64,000 bases of DNA from Anthoceros angustus (Eukaryota; Streptophyta; Anthocerotopsida; Anthocerotales; Anthocerotaceae): NCBI GenBank assembly GCA_010909165.1, contig MU008150.1:1-64000 (forward strand), in the 5' to 3' direction. The notes beneath the pieces are model-generated. The model did no database searches and was not told the DNA's origin. It saw only the letters and a list, made by a program, of their open reading frames with translations. Of the stretch, positions 47,294-59,248 are shown piece by piece; the stretch's first letter is position 1, and every line of letters begins with the position of its first letter. The translations under genes were made by a program, and so were the position numbers.

Positions 47294-50200
47294 GTGTTCA
47301 AAATTTGAATGCCATTAAGCATATATCCGTGCCCAAATGTCCCAGACATTGTGCACATTGTACGGTACCATGCACCCTGATCTTCCAATGGCCTCCCCCC
47401 ACGCGATTCACGAGCCAGCTCCGGCTCTTTGATTGATCTTGTCCTTCCACTGTCGCCGCCCTCTTGTACAGGCGTGAGCTCTATTCGATCCAGCGCCCCA
47501 TAGGCAGCAGTGCATGCGCGGCTGTCCTAGGTTCTATCGTGTGACCCTTCAATGTTCTCACCTCACCAGCGGCGTGGGACGTAAGGTCGGTCAAACCAAG
47601 TGAGTTGAATGGTGGCAGAAGGTACATAGTCTTGGACCATCGCAGCCACGGTTCTTTCCGATACCGCTTGTTTCCTGCCGAACATGGACTCGCAGGCCGA
47701 TGTCCCCAGTTTCTCATTGCATTGGAGCACGGCGCTTTCTGGTGACCCACCGCGGATGGCCAACCCCCGGTGTGGCGTGCGGTGGATGCATCGAGTCTTT
47801 CACACGGCCTGGTGTCGAACGCCTCCACCCGAAGGAGCGTCGCCCGTGTTCACGGTGGGAAATATGACCCTTGACAGGGCCGAGGCCGATGGGGATGGCC
47901 TTCTAAGCCGAACATGGAGAACTCGGTGAGCTTATGGCCGTCGATTGAAGTGCATCATTGTGTCTTTGTCTCCGCCGTGGGATCCGTCATTCCTCACCCG
48001 TTGCTCCCGACATGTTGGGGATGCATTCGAGTGGGACGACATTTGCTAGAAAGGTCCCTGAACATTGCAGTTCTGCTTCTTTCACCACCTCGAGGGAGGT
48101 GCCTTCGCTGGCTTCTCATGTAAATGTCGCGGCAAGTGAACCGCATCATTCGAACCAGGGAAACTTGGTGAATGCTTTTGTGTCTACACGCTGGCAAGAA
48201 CGGGCGGCGCTCGCCCTTTTATTCTGTTTTCCTCTATATGCCCGCAAGGGAGTTGAACAATGCCCAAATCGCAAATCAAACATTGCAGTTGTACCGATCG
48301 GTTGCCGCACGGTGTCCAGACGCTCTTGGGAAGTTTCTAAAGGCAAGTGTCACTCACCACGCGCGTGTACTTCACCATCTCAACTTGCGGAGCCTCGGCA
48401 AGGAGGCAGCGCGATTCCATTCCATGGACCAAGATGGTTATTAGTGACTCACAGGGTGACTATCCGTGCATTTAAGGCCTTTGTCTTCCTTGAGTATCGG
48501 TAATAATATGAGGTCCCCGTACGTTAATCCACCTCACATCGGCATATTCCCTTGATTCCGTAGGGTACTTCACCAAAAATTTTAGGGTTAAGTGATCCTT
48601 GACGGTGCAAAGGGTGGGCACACAACACCTCACATATTTTGAAGGACAAACCTAATTCAATTCCAAAGCAAATATAAATAGGGTAATTGTTGTCTACCAA
48701 AGTCCGAGCGAACATGGGGTAGGGTTAAGAGTCCGGTTTAGGATTTAACCTGAGTTTGTGGTTTGACTGCGCGAATCTTCTTGACCACTCAAGTTCGCGC
48801 ACCATATGTCTGTCGAGACCTTATTGTGCATGTCCTTATAAGGCCGCGGGTTTACATCTACATGTGAGTGCGAGCTCGCCCAGTGCTCCGGCCGCGTGCC
48901 AGACACTCGTTCATGCCAGTTGGGCATATAAGGAGGCATCGCATTCCTAGCTTACCAGGCCCAGTTCGCTTCCTCGGCTGCGGAAATTTCTATTCCGCCC
49001 GGCAGCGATCTTAGCTTGCGGCCTCTTCCTATTCCGATTGCCCTGGCAAGCATCGGCCGTCCTCAAGGAGCTTCAATCTCTGGGCCTTCCCTTCCACGAA
49101 GGGTTGCTCCTACGGGTCCGGGCTCAATCGCTGCAAATGTCTGGAGGAAATGGGCCGAGCACCCGGGATGGCTGGGCGGCAGAGTGCCTAGAACTCTACC
49201 GGCAAACCTGGGAGCAGGCTTGGGCAGTTCGGAGGCTTCCAGAGCGCGATCCACACACGTCGAGCGGGCCGGACCGGCTATGGCGCAATCCCTCGGGCGT
49301 TGGATTTCAAGCGTCGGATCATGGAGATGGGGCGGTGCATACTGGAGATTATTGCCCTCTCCGAGGCTCAGGTCAGGCCCGGATCAGGATGTGTCTTCCT
49401 TGGTGGATTGCATCTCGCCACGTCTTAGAGATCTTTTATAGAGCTGCAGCGTTGTGGCAATCCATAGAGGCCCTTTCAACCCGTCTCTTCCTTGAGCTCG
49501 GAAGCGGCTTTGTTCATGTGCTAGCGGATGCCCATTAGAAAGCTTGCGGTAGGCCCTAAATTCGTGCCTTTCAGCGGTTTAGTAAAATAAACCACCGTGG
49601 CTTAGCGCTCTCGTTGTCGTTCTTTGGTAGTATAGGTGCGTTTATCCTATGGTGAAAGGAAGCTGTTCGGCACTCGAAGGTGTCGCGATGGGGCGGACAC
49701 GTTGTCTCGATTCCGCTCATCGCCGTCGTGAGGAACTCCCATTCGCCATTGTGTGAAATGAGGCACAAAGGCCGTTGGCTCGTCTGCTTCCTCCTCCCGT
49801 CTAATCCATGTGCCTTCTCTTATGGATGGCGGCGATGGGGCGCTGGAATGCTTGGGGTCAACCCGCCCATGCCTCCAGTCAAAAAACCCTCCCGTGACCG
49901 GCCGGAAAGCGTGAGTAGGTGCGCCCTGCCCAGGCGCACGGATGGCATGCACTACGGTACATGCAGAATGAATGGTCCTTGTGCATGGGCGGGACGATTT
50001 GATTTCCGTATGCACGCGTGGCAGGTACTATGGGTCAAAAAAACGTCATGTCCCTATGCATCTGAATCTGGATAGTGTTTGGACTGGTAGGGCACTCACA
50101 GACCTCCCATCCACGTTGTGAAGGGAGGTGCGAGGATGAAACAATGCTTGTGTGACTGGCCGGAATGTATGCGGACCGCTTCATCGTCTCCATCCGTGTA
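47294..50200. other. Inner element interior, no recognised gene
   Basis: Scattered short frames on both strands without motifs. Probably decayed coding sequence and introns of the element. Confidence 0.35.
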
Positions 50201-50211
50201 CTCATATTCTT

Positions 50212-53160
50212 TTACGGTGTCCACCAAGAGGAACCATCATCTCGCATGGACACATTCTCCTCGCATTGGTACCACTTCACCTTGAACACAAATGGCGTAT
50301 ATGCCGCCTGGAGTTGCGGTATTTGTTGAATTCTCCACAGAATATGCTCCGCCGCTTTGTTCCAACCTTCCACATTGAATGACCCCTTGTCACAGGTTGC
50401 CTTCATGTGTTTATCTCCTTTTGATGCGTAATGGTATCCGTAGGCACGTAGTGCGATAGCTCTTGATGCTCGGGCCCCGAATGAGGTCCTCAATTTACGG
50501 TGTGAGGACAAGCCCCTCGTCCCCGGCCAGCGTTTTGTTCATCTCCGCCGGGCCCATGAGCCTCGCCGACACACTTCAGCCAATCGCGATGTGAGGCGGG
50601 CTTCCACCCCGTCTGTACTCCTCAAGGAATAGGCGGAGGGCGTTCTTAAAATATCGAGTGCACCTCGAAGTGGGCCTCTGCGGTCATCTCCTTGTCCTCC
50701 GGTTTCCGATTCCCATATCCTCCTCCGACCAAATTAGGCTCCGTCGTTGGCGCCGATGTCCCGCCATCGTGTATTTCCACCAAATATTATACGCAATAAA
50801 ACATGGCCTCTCTCATGCAATAACCCTCGACCATGCATGCCTGGATGAGCCATGTTTACACCATATCTTTTAAAACTTTCATATACCGTTCTATGAAATA
50901 CATCCAGCAGACGGGGATGCCCCATGTACTTCACGACAGTGCACCACCATGTACTTGGATGTCAAAGAACTTGGGCGGCATAACTCTCTCCAATTGTGCC
51001 ATCGTTTCATGAGCCAGCAACCGCATTGCCTCGATTTCTCGTCTTTCAATCTCCCGCCTCCCCAGCCAGCGGAACAACCTCGCAAGCCCTGCGATGGGGT
51101 CATAGACTTCTCTTGGCAATGCACCGCGCAACACTATTGGCAGGTAGTACTCTAACACCTTCTTCCAGTCATGTGTTTTCAAGCCAGATAATTTGCCTTG
51201 TGTTAACTTCCGCCCTATGTGAGTTGAGAACCACAGCATGGCGGATCTTCATAGCTGGTCATGGACTATGGCATGGCCAAAGCGGGATGACATATTTGAC
51301 TTCAAATGTGGCATCCACGTTTCATCCGGACCACAAATGGGCTTTGGTGCACACCTGGATCCGCCATGTCCCTCCTGCCAAGTCATCCTTTGGCCCGTCA
51401 AGAAGCCATATAATGAGACAACCACGTTTTTGAGGTGTGCATACCATCCTTTAGGTCAGGGAGCAAATTACATGGACGCATCTCCATGCGGAGTAAATTT
51501 CATCATTGCAAGCGATGAAATACAAAAGCGAGAAATCACACATTTTGTTTATGCGAAATCGCCATCCACTTCTTTGTCACGTTCCACGGCTGCGCTCGCT
51601 CCGTTCATCGGTGGCCTCTCCATCTCGGAGGCGAACCAGCGGGCAGGCGGTGGCGGTTTCAATGGCACCATTGAAAAGATGTACGTCGCTCCTCAATGGA
51701 TGGTCCTCTGGTAGAAACTTCGCTCATAGTACACCACCTTGTTCGGATGTGGGAGTACCTTGCATCCAAGTGCTTCCAACACATATGGCATGCCATGTAC
51801 CACGATGTTTGAAGCCCACAAGCACCCCATGCCGGTAATCGGTGGTGTTCCGGACTCGAGCTTAAATGCTCTCATTGGATGCCCAATTGGGTATGATGCG
51901 TCGATGGCATCCACTCCGATCCAAAGCCGCGAAGGTCCTCGTACAATGGCTGTAAAAAGACATCAAGGTTTTCAGCCTTATGTGGGCCGGGTATGATAAC
52001 GCATGTGATAATGTAATCCTTGCGGATGGTCTTCCACGGAGGAACATTATAGTTCACGAGCAGTACCGGCCACACGCTGTAAGTGGAATGTTTTTGCCCA
52101 AATGGGTTGACCCCATCAGTGGAGAGCCCAAATCGAAGGTTCCGGTCTTCAGCCCCAAAGCCGTCAATCGCATCAAGAGCGGCCCAAGCGGGCGTGTCTG
52201 CCATTATGCTCATTTTGCCTTCATTACTCCACGAGCGGTGAGCCACACAATCACGGGAGGCGAAGGCACCATATACATCCGGCAGCGCTTCTGTGATAAA
52301 TACCACATCACTTTTTCCGCCCATTTTTCTTCATGGTGCCCTTCTTGAATCTTTTCAACCCACATTTCCAACACTTTTATCATTTCATGCTGGCCCCTAT
52401 AGCATACTTGGGGCACGTCGATCTTGTTGGGAACCTAGGCTTAGAGAAGCCATGATCGTGGAAGCTTGATCCTTCCCCGGGCATGGTATTTCCATCCGGC
52501 AATATAGATTGATGCGGCTTGTGATAAGCGTTCATGCCGCATGCGATCACCGTACTGGATGTCAAGCGGTAGCATGGTGGCGGACGGGATCACGAGTTTG
52601 CCCAAGAAACAATGGCGTTTCTACGAACAATCTTCTCCATGGACCGGGCTTATCACCTTCCGCCAAAGGACTCTTCCCCCACGGCGAGGCAGTCATCATT
52701 GTCACGATCGGCATCGAGAAATCCTCGTCGTGCGGCGATTCGGACGCATCCGCATGTTCTTGTTCGGTCGTCGCCGTCCACATCGTCATGCGCATTCGAC
52801 ATGCACATCCGATCAAGGTCGAGTCGTCATGGTCCGCATGGATATGGGAGGGATGGGGTGCCCTCTCGACTTGCATCGACACCCTCACCCGGGTTAGCGT
52901 GCCAGCCGGTGGTCGCGGGGCGATGGTCTAATCCAACATCCGCGGGACACGTTTCCGTTTCTTACAAAATCGGCAAGGGCACCATATGACATGCCCTCTA
53001 TGCATTCCTCCATGCCTGCGGACACACGTGCCAAAGTGGCGTGATAGAGCCCACACAAATGATGACTCGCGGGGCGCGCCTTGTCGATGGTATTGGAAGG
53101 AGACGAGTTCGAGCATCTGGGCGGAGTTGCGTCGATCGAGTTTGGTGGAAGCACAGTGCG
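50212..53160 (-). pseudogene. Degenerate TNP2-type CACTA transposase
   Basis: On the minus strand, pieces occur in the order known for plant En/Spm transposases. About 53060-52930 has the transposase-associated segment GHVIWCPCRFCKKRKRV. 52324-51872 has the TNP2 core (SWSNEGKMSIMADTPAW, NLRFGLSTDGVNPFG, STYSVWPVLLVNYNVPPW, LDVFLQPLYEDLRGF). 51239-50931 has a DUF4218-type block (GLKTHDWKKVLEYYLP, LARLFRWLGRREIE, PPKFFDIQVH), continued by WMYFIERYMKVLKDMV at about 50900 and then a stop. 50511-50212 has a DUF4216-type end (ILWRIQQIPQLQ, FVFKVKWYQCE). Frames change between blocks and internal stops occur, beyond what introns easily explain, so the gene is probably inactive. It would cut and join transposon ends. 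Confidence 0.8.
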
Positions 53161-56100
53161 GCCGGCCAGTGTTCAAATCCTCGGCGGTGTCGGATAAGCT
53201 CCTTGACACGCAGCGCCAGAACGCCGGGCGAAGTGGTGTTGTTGTAGTCGACGGCCCGCCATCGCGGCAGAGTTCTTCACGAAGACATGGCCACGCCACC
53301 GCCTACACCTCTCAGCATGAAAACTTTGGTTCCACGCTAGCCTTGACAGCGGCGTGGCGTGTCCACTCGGAAAATCACGAAGTATCTCTCATTCAGTGTT
53401 GTCGTGCATTGCAATGCGGGAATCTTGAGCGATGGGCGGCATTCACGGTGGCGGCGAGAGGGCAGCCTCGGCTCCGGCATGCAACACAAGGCGCGGCGCA
53501 TGGGAGAGGGCAGGGACAGGCGCAACCCGAAGAGGAGCACAGGAGGGACCGCAGCGGTCCCAGCGTGGTCACCGACGCCGGGGAGCCGATGTTCACGGAG
53601 GACTTCGTCACTGCGGGAGTTCGAAGGTGGGCGCCCGCGTCGGCCGGGCCGGTGGTAAGCACCGCCGGTAGAACTCCTATCCTGTCGGGTTCGGTGAAGT
53701 TAAGCGGCGGGAAGATGGTCTAAGACAAGTTGTTTGTGCCGGTGGTGGTCCTTGATGCGGTTGGAATGCTTAGAAGTGACAACGTGCTCGTCGAGAGGCC
53801 TTCGCCGATCGATTGAGCCATTCTCGCTAGAGAGGCGATCCGTGCAGTGAAGAGGCCAAGCGTCTGCGACTCATGGCGATCATCCGGGACCTTCGTGATT
53901 GTTGATGGCGGTGAGTGGGCGAAGTCTGCGGTTGGACATTTATGTAGCGACTCCTATGCTGAAATTGTGTGTCATTAGGGGTCGAGAGGTGCACGATTGG
54001 CGCACAAATTTATCACGTCCCTTGTTTGCCGAGGCAAAGTATGAAATGGCAACACGCCTTTTCTTTGTGCATTCTTATCGTTTGTGTTCCACGCCCGCCG
54101 GTCCCAATGGCCCGTTCAACCACTTGCACACGGCGAGCCTTTCGTGAAGCACTCATCTTGCGGTCGGTGGCTCATGGAGATCGGCAAAGTGAGGACCGAG
54201 TTGTGAAACATCGAGGGCAGGGGATGGAAAAAAGCCTTACAGCTGGCGATGGATGTCATCCTCCGATCATTGGTATGCACAAAACACATGAAGGCGAAGC
54301 CCGACAACAGGCGTGTCACGCCCCGCCTATCATATATCACGCCGTCGAGGCGGGCCAATGTACGTTTTATGACGGCGCTCGGTGGGTCGTCGCGTGAAAT
54401 GCGATGGAAAATTTCCCGCCCGATTACGCATGTAACATAGGGCGAGGAACGCGGATGTGGTTCACAGCCGGCGACAAAGTATCTTCCAGCATCTTCGTGA
54501 GCTGCTTTCCTCTTCTGAGATTGCCGCGTCCGATGGCGTCTAGCAGCAGCGCTCCCAAAGTTCAGGAGGCGGAAGCCCATTCCACTCCCCTGCCTCCTCC
54601 TCATGTTCAACTGTCGCCACGCATCGCAGCCATCTTCAAGCGAGAGCAGGCGGAAGTGGCCATGTCGGGCACGGTCACCACTGTCCGCATCCCTCTTGGA
54701 GGGGGGAAGTGGACGGAAATCCGGTTCCTCTGAAACCCGTTTCACAACACGCTGTTGGGCCCCATCCCTGAAACAGAGAAAAGGAGGACACCCGCCTTTG
54801 AGCGACCGTTTCACAGGAGAAGAATGAGGCCCGACTCAGAACTTGGTGCCGATGTCACGAACATCAGCCACAGCGATATGGCGGGAGCATCATATCTGGA
54901 CATGATCAAAGCGGGTCAATTCAAGCGATTACGCAGCGAAATTATCCGGCGGCTCAAAGCGGACTCTATTCCAAATGGACATGAAGGTTGAGGTGGACGG
55001 CGCTGAAGGAGCTCCGCCCGGTGTGTGTGGACAAGATCACGATGACGTGCGGTGGGCATGGCGAAGAAGAGAACCCGGGTTGGATAAAATGGAAAGGCTG
55101 CGGTAGCGGGTTCTTCTTCATGCGCTTCTTGCGCAAGGCCTTGCGGTGGATCGGGAGTGGCTTGTGGCGTGCTTGGAAATGTGGACAACAACTCCCATGC
55201 GCTGCGGCATCGGAGCTTGATTTTGCGGGGAGGCGCCAAACAACATCGATGTCAATCTTCGTGGCCTGTTCCATTCAAACTTTGCTACTGTCTAATTTGC
55301 TTCCATTGCAAATTAAGTCCCAACGATGCGTTTATGCATGTTAGTTGCATGGTAGAGCAAAAGGAAATCATTTGCAAAACAACGCAAATCGCACTCACGG
55401 CTTGAGAGGCCAAGGTTCAATGGCACTCGGTCTGAGGCAAACCTCAATTGCAAAACAACGTGCCTTCTCTTATTCTCGAAATGACCAATTGTCACCTTAT
55501 CGAGGACACGCTAAAGCCGAGTGCGCAAGCATAAGAAACCACTAAATTGCTTTCTGTTTTCGCAATACCCTGCATTGTGCCTCGCAGCGCCCAGCTTGGC
55601 ACAACACGAGCTAATTTTGGAAGGTCCGGGCGTGGGCGGAGGGCGTTTGTAACGAGGCCATTAGGCTTGTTCCGGTGTAAAAGTGTATGTGCGGTGTCGG
55701 ACAAGCCATCGGTGTGGTTACGCCATGGGCGAGATGACCGAATGTGGCAGCGCATCACGGTGAAACCAAACCTCGCATGGCGCCCCTCCCGATCGGACGC
55801 CCCGTTTTGTATGCCATGGAGCCGTGCAATGGGATTACCGATCGGACGCTGTGATGGATATCCCCGCGATCCGGACAGAGAGGTCAAGTGTTCGGAGCCG
55901 CCAAAGCTCATAAGTTGTTTCTTAAAGCAAAGTGGGTTCACTTGCACTGCCTTGTAGCGAAACGAAACTACTTTATGGGGTGATGGGTGGTTCACCGCTA
56001 GGCGTTGTGGGGAGGTTGCGAGTTCGAGCAACTGCGGCGCATACGCATCTCTGCGCACAACACATGACATATCGCCCGTCTGACGTGGCTTAAGGGCACA

Positions 56101-56220
56101 TAGGGAGCAGCGGGCTAAGGCGAAGTGCACGGGGGAGCGAGGAGATGAGAAGGCAGGCGTGCGAGCCGGAGTTAAGGCACCATAGACCACCCTTGCCCAC
56201 ACACGGTGAGCGAAGCGTGG
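53161..56220. other. Inner element, right internal region
   Basis: On the side 5' to the transposase. Minus-strand frames at 54116-54814 and 55492-56202 and plus-strand frames at 52986-53723 have no recognised motif. It may include the transposase promoter, leader and a decayed first exon. Confidence 0.35.
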
Positions 56221-56224
56221 GATT

Positions 56225-56299
56225 TTGTAACGCCTTTCAGCCGTGAGCAGGAATGTTACTCCGACCGTTACTAGACCCCCTATCCGATTTGTAGTGGCG
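56225..56299. repeat. Right end and TSD of the inner CACTA element
   Basis: Subterminal TTTGTAACG and GAATGTTACTCCGACCGTTAC motifs, terminus GTAGTG at 56291-56296, and TSD GCG at 56297-56299. Confidence 0.75.
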
Positions 56300-58620
56300 G
56301 TGGCGAGTTAAGGTGACAAATGGCAAGGCAAGCGGCTACCAAGTTCGGTCTTTGGCCTTGAGATGGCAGGGAGCCAATAGGTCGAGTAGGAAAAGCACGA
56401 TGGAGGGAGTTTAACCAAGAGTCTCAAGGGCTGTAACGGATCGGTAAATGCCGGCTGAGGCATTGGGGTTTGAGGTTTTGGCTTCATGTTCGAGAGTCGA
56501 GGTCCAAGAGGCGGCGAAGATGAGGAGGACAAGTTCCACAAGGTCCGGTCGCGCCTTACCTCGATGAAGATGTCCTTCCAACACAAAACTGGGCCTCACC
56601 TATGGGAAATGTGCCACAACGGGGTTTGCACGGTGAAGTTTGCAATGGTGACCTCGGACATCCGCTTGGATTGTCCAAGAGTGGGAAGGCCCACATGCCG
56701 ACATGGGTGTATGCCATGCGAGCTGCCGGAATCCCCGCAAGTCTTGCCGACCTCGAGGCAAGGGCGAAGGAGGCGACCTTAACCAAGGATGCCGTTGAGG
56801 AGGCCGTTGAGAAGGCGGCGAAGAGGAGGTTGGCGGAGTTCATCGGCCGGGTAGGGTGTGATTCGAGGACACCATTGCCCGAAAAGGGACCAGCAACTAG
56901 CCTGCGATCGAAGGTGCCTTCAAGCCGAATACACGGCCAATTCTAGCAGGCCGAATTCGAAGGTGAGCCAAGATGAAGGAGTGGCACGATTAACGTGGTG
57001 GTTTGTGATAGCCTCCGGGATCGTGAGATAGGCGATATTTTGGAAGATGCGCGAGGCGGGAAATGGGAAGGCCTGATGAAGTGGATTCATTTGCTTCTAG
57101 GACACCCTTGCCGCGATTTATCACGGATGATCACGAACAATACAATCACAACCTGGGGTCAACCCCATCATGAGCATCATTGGGGATGCTCATCTTTGGG
57201 GTACATGGCGAAATCCCTATGACATGTATGGACGTTGACTTGAGGGCAACAAGCGGCGTGCACCAAAAGCGGAAGAGGAATTTCGACATCCAGGAGGTTC
57301 TTGTCTCATATGCATGAAAGCGGTAAGTATTCTCTGTGAGGAAAATGGGCGTAGGGGAGCATGGTTGCTTTGCGGTGAGGATCCATGCATGGTTGCTTTG
57401 AGCTGATTCGAGGCGATTACAGTTGGGTTTACAGCTGATTACAGGCCGGGCTTATCGAACTGTAACCCGGGCTGGTGCTCGGGCACGAAGTTCGGGCACG
57501 ATACTTGAGCGATAATTGAGGCTGAAGTTCGAATTTTCGATGCCCTGAGTTACTCACGCAAAAGTAGGCTTGTAACTCCATGGTCATTTAATTTTGGGTT
57601 GAGGCGGATTTCGATCATGAGGTTATGTTGCATGAATGTTCTAAATCACAATTGTCTATGTGTTTTGAATGTGCAGTTACATACTCGTGACTTAGCCGTG
57701 GTTTCACGAAGGATAGGGTGCACTACACAATCCGGCATGTGCAACCACTCGATTTTTGGGCACACTACGATCTTGAAGTGCTTCTTATTGAAAGCACCTT
57801 CGTCAAACAATTTCGGGCCCATGGAGCTTTCATTGTATTGTAGCTCGATTAGTGGCACCCGACGAGGCATTGGAAGAATAACTTGAGAAAGGAGGCTAGG
57901 CACTTCTTACATGGGAAGAAAGGGTCGATAAGTATGTGCCCAAGAGCTTGAAGAAGGAGCATTGGGATGTTCTCTTGAAAGCAGAGAAAGATAAAATTTG
58001 GATGGTGTTGTTGCACCCAACAAAAGATTGCTGCTGAGAGGGAAAAACGTCATTTGGTAAGCCATATTCTTGCTTTGGGTTTGGAGGTCAAAAGCAATTC
58101 ATGGACAGTTCGAGCCAAGTTTGATAGGCAAGCAACTTTGGAGATCAAGGTGTGGGATCTAGGCATGGAAATTGGTTGAACAAGGCGAGGCGCATTGGAA
58201 GGAGACTAAAACCACAATTCCATCCTTGGGTCCTCAAGTGGATTACGAAGGGAAAGTCGATAAGGTGAATGTGGAATCTATTGCATGCAGGATATGAGAG
58301 TGCAGTGTGATGAGCAGTGTGGAGGCAATTAGAAGAGGGTCCGGGATGAAGGTTTCATGGTGGAACATCTTCTTCCCGACGATTGAAAAAGGCTAAGAAA
58401 GCCTCACCATAGTTGGTCGGACAATAGAGCTTGCACTTCCACTTTTGTAATCTTCAACCGTAATTGTTGAAGTTCATCTCGTTATGTGGGCTTTGTTCAT
58501 GCGGTTGTATGTTTGTGAAAGAGGGTTGGCGTTCTTTGTCAAATGGAGGCCTTGTGACAAACTAATCTACTACCGATTGTAGGATGCATGCATGTGTAGG
58601 CTTTGCCAATATAGCGGTAG
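56300..58620. other. Outer element region right of the inner insertion
   Basis: Plus-strand frames (56602-56946 is Ala/Glu-rich; 57599-57886) show no known domain. GATTACAG motifs cluster near 57410-57450. Probably the remains of outer-element genes. Confidence 0.35.
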
Positions 58621-58629
58621 TGGAGTTTT

Positions 58630-59225
58630 TTTGAGACCTCTGTAGATTTTACAACAAACTTGCTTCATTGCAACGCATTCGATTACAACGGACCCCTATC
58701 TCTACTCCGAAACTTTAGCGAGAGCCTTTTACAACGGGTTTGTAAAATGAAAAGCTACTTTTAAACGAACCACATGCGGTCCATTTACAACAAGGTCCGT
58801 TGTAAAGGTACATACTTATTACAGGCTCGTCAGAAAGTTACGCCGATTACAACCATTCGATTAGGTTAATCATGGTTAACTAACGCCAACTAGTTTGTGG
58901 TAATCGAATCCGATTACTTAACCCCGATTAATAAAGTCATGATACTTAGTATATTAACCATGGTTATTGAAGTTGTAAAATGCGTTGTAAGTGTACCGTA
59001 GTAATGTCCGTAAAGGGGTTCCGTTGTAAAAGTTTAACGATTGTACGGACCACCGGTCAAGCCATACAAGTATGGGTTGGACAATACCGTATTCAATACA
59101 TAATATAGCCCTCGTATGCGTATATACTTTTACTATGGATATTACTAAGGTGTGTTTACTACGGGGGTTTTTACTACAGACTTAGTAAAGGCGTTGTAAT
59201 GCCCGTTGTAATTTCCGTTGTAAAA
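58630..59225. repeat. Right subterminal repeats of the outer CACTA element
   Basis: Many TTTTACAACG, GATTACAACGG and (inverted) CGTTGTAAAA motifs occur over 600 bp, matching those at 41674-42075. Confidence 0.8.
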
Positions 59226-59231
59226 GTATCC

Positions 59232-59248
59232 TTTTCCTAGTAGTGTCC
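59232..59248 (-). repeat. Right TIR and TSD of the outer CACTA element
   Basis: TTTTCCTAGTAGTG at 59232-59245, then TCC at 59246-59248. Confidence 0.9.

Larger units (their letters stand above)
44284..56296. mobile_element. Inner CACTA transposon, 12.0 kb, nested in the outer element
   Basis: It starts CACTACACCATAG and ends ...CGATTTGTAGTG, so the termini share the outermost CACTACA. It is flanked by GCG on both sides. Near both ends TTTGTAACG motifs and the block GAATGTTACTCC..CGTTAC recur (about 44405 and 56251), unlike the TTACAACG motifs of the outer element, so the two belong to different families. It carries a TNP2-type transposase remnant on the minus strand. The terminal repeat is short, so the call rests on the TSD, the subterminal motifs and the transposase together. 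Confidence 0.8.
41654..59245. mobile_element. Outer CACTA (En/Spm) transposon, 17.6 kb with nested insert
   Basis: It begins CACTACTAGGAAAA and ends with the exact reverse complement TTTTCCTAGTAGTG (14-bp perfect terminal inverted repeats). It is flanked by TCC on both sides. Both ends carry dense subterminal motifs of the type TTTACAACGG/TTTACTACGG, the expected transposase-binding arrays of this superfamily. Removing the nested 12.0-kb element leaves about 5.6 kb, in which I see no transposase domain, so the outer element is probably non-autonomous or decayed. It sits inside the ParB-like pseudogene. Confidence 0.9.
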
